From: Panacagrimonas sp046594215
Lineage (GTDB): Bacteria; Pseudomonadota; Gammaproteobacteria; Nevskiales; Nevskiaceae
Assembly (NCBI GenBank): GCA_046594215.1
Contig: JBKJPX010000113.1
Location: 20,213-84,212 of the forward strand
DNA: 64,000 nt
Direction of reading: 5' to 3'
The notes beneath the pieces were generated by a model. That model was not told the DNA's origin and searched no databases. It was given only the letters and a program-made list of their open reading frames with translations. Below, in pieces: positions 63,039-64,000 of this stretch (positions within the stretch are counted from its first letter, which is position 1; every line of letters begins with the position of its first letter). The translations under genes were made by a program, and so were the position numbers.

Positions 63039-63665
63039 TCAGCCTGCCGCAGGCGGCGCGGCGTACCGGAACAGCGGCAGCGGATCGATCGGGCGCCCCT
63101 TCCACCACTGCTTCTCCGGGCCGAGCTCGAACACCGCGAAATGCAGGTGAGGGGCGGCGGGATTGGCGTTGCCGGTGCTGCCGACATAGCCGATCGTGTC
63201 GCCGCGCTTGAGCACCTGCCCCGCCGCGAGCCCATCGGCATAGCCATCGAGGTGCGCGTAGTAATACGCCACCGTGCGTGTGGGATCGAACTGGTAGAGG
63301 GTGAGTCCGCCCGGCTTGCTCAGGAACAGCGTGGCGACGACGCCGTCGTCGACCGCATGCACCGGCGTGCCCCGCGGGGCGAGGATGTCGATCGCCTCGT
63401 GCGCACGATCGGTTCCCCGACGATCGGAGAAGCTGTCCACGAGTTGCGCCGCAGGGACGTTCTCGAGCGGCACGCTGAGCGGAAGCGACGAGCAGATCGC
63501 GCTCGCGACCGTTTCGGAGATCGCACCCATTGCCGGCGGCTCCACCACGACGTCAGCGGCGGTCACCGCGGCGGTCACCGCGGCACCGCCGCCGAAGACG
63601 ACGATCACGAGGGCGATGACGCCCAGCGTCGCCGTCCCCAGCGCAAGGGCACGGCGCAGCCTCAT
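63039..63665 (-). CDS. M23-family peptidase (LytM-type)
   Basis: 208 residues with an N-terminal signal anchor (about 9-28) and a LytM-type domain from about 75 to 200. Zinc ligands are His89 and Asp93 (HEAID), plus His173 and His175 in PHLHFAVFE, with His138 in YYAHLDG, so the active site appears complete. M23 endopeptidases cleave peptidoglycan cross-bridges or activate amidases. ATG 63665 overlaps the transpeptidase stop by four bases. The pair may form a coupled cell-wall unit. Confidence 0.88.
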   Translation of the reverse strand: MRLRRALALGTATLGVIALVIVVFGGGAAVTAAVTAADVVVEPPAMGAISETVASAICSSLPLSVPLENVPAAQLVDSFSDRRGTDRAHEAIDILAPRGTPVHAVDDGVVATLFLSKPGGLTLYQFDPTRTVAYYYAHLDGYADGLAAGQVLKRGDTIGYVGSTGNANPAAPHLHFAVFELGPEKQWWKGRPIDPLPLFRYAAPPAAG

Positions 63666-64000
63666 CTCTGCAGGAGCGCTGGCATACCCGGCGACACCGA
63701 CGCGGCAAGCGTCATCGCATCCCAATTCGTGAGCCGGATGCAGCCGTGCGACTCCGACTTGGAGATCTTCGAAGGCTCCGGCGTGCCGTGGATGCCGTAG
63801 TGGCTCTTGCTCAGGTCGACCCACACCACGCCCACGGGATTGTTCGGCCCGGCCGGAATCACGGCCTTGGATTGCTTCGAATTGGCGTCCCAGAACAGCG
63901 CCGGGTTGTACTTGAAGACCGGATCTCGGCCGACGCCGTTGATCTTCCACTTACCGATCGGCAGCGGATCGTGCTTGCTGCCGGTCGTGGCGGGGAACTG
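63662..64000 (-). CDS. L,D-transpeptidase (YkuD), 5' end beyond window
   Basis: C-terminal 112 residues only; the gene runs off base 64000. It contains the YkuD signature (YGIHGTPEPSKISKSESHGCIRL), with the catalytic Cys in SHGCIRL and its His in HGTPEP. These enzymes form 3-3 cross-links in peptidoglycan or attach lipoprotein to it. It shares four bases with the M23 gene downstream. The stop follows residue LLQR. The N terminus and any signal peptide cannot be seen. Confidence 0.9.
   Translation of the reverse strand, partial: QFPATTGSKHDPLPIGKWKINGVGRDPVFKYNPALFWDANSKQSKAVIPAGPNNPVGVVWVDLSKSHYGIHGTPEPSKISKSESHGCIRLTNWDAMTLAASVSPGMPALLQR

Overview
The window looks like part of a high-GC gammaproteobacterial chromosome, in the neighbourhood of Xanthomonadales/Nevskiales-type bacteria. 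The evidence is high GC with many long antisense open frames, gammaproteobacterial housekeeping synteny (ffh next to a ypjD/CcsA-like gene and a corB/yfjD-like gene), a TonB-dependent receptor with a Xanthomonas-like plug, and a complete envelope for a type VI secretion system (T6SS). The exact taxon cannot be read from the sequence alone.

Bases 122-37017 are one T6SS locus, all on the + strand. Order: two hcp paralogs, tagJ/impE, tssE, tssF, tssG, clpV (tssH), two TPR-methyltransferase paralogs, then a five-gene spike module present twice (vgrG; DUF2169 fused to pentapeptide repeats; a free-standing pentapeptide-repeat protein; DUF3540; DUF4150 PAAR-like), then a small FHA protein, a putative NlpC/P60-CHAP-like amidase effector, tagH (FHA), tssJ, tssK, tssL with an OmpA domain, tssM, tagF. 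tssA, tssB and tssC are not here and probably lie upstream of base 1. The duplicated module, two VgrG proteins with unusual C-terminal tails, the methyltransferase pair and the candidate effector are the most unusual content.

Bases 37018-42003 hold a 392-bp intergenic region, a TonB-dependent receptor and a lipoprotein with two DUF4394 repeats. Bases 42278-49550 (minus strand) are a tightly overlapped three-gene operon: a 1392-residue secreted protein built of Ig/cadherin-like repeats with an N-terminal CX4CH motif and a C-terminal sorting-type tail, a small outer-membrane-barrel-like protein, and a tri-haem (three CXXCH) lipoprotein. A FecR-domain protein is divergent from it (49718-50461).

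Bases 50582-55163 carry housekeeping genes: ffh (SRP54), a metallo-beta-lactamase-fold hydrolase, a CcsA-like membrane protein and a CNNM/CorC-type transporter. Bases 55291-62873 (minus strand) form a probable lipid/acyl-CoA operon: flavin oxidoreductase, SDR, MaoC hydratase, thiolase, YCF48-type beta-propeller, RND/MMPL transporter. The window ends with two overlapping cell-wall genes (partial L,D-transpeptidase and an M23 peptidase). No tRNA, rRNA, CRISPR array, insertion sequence or phage gene was recognised.
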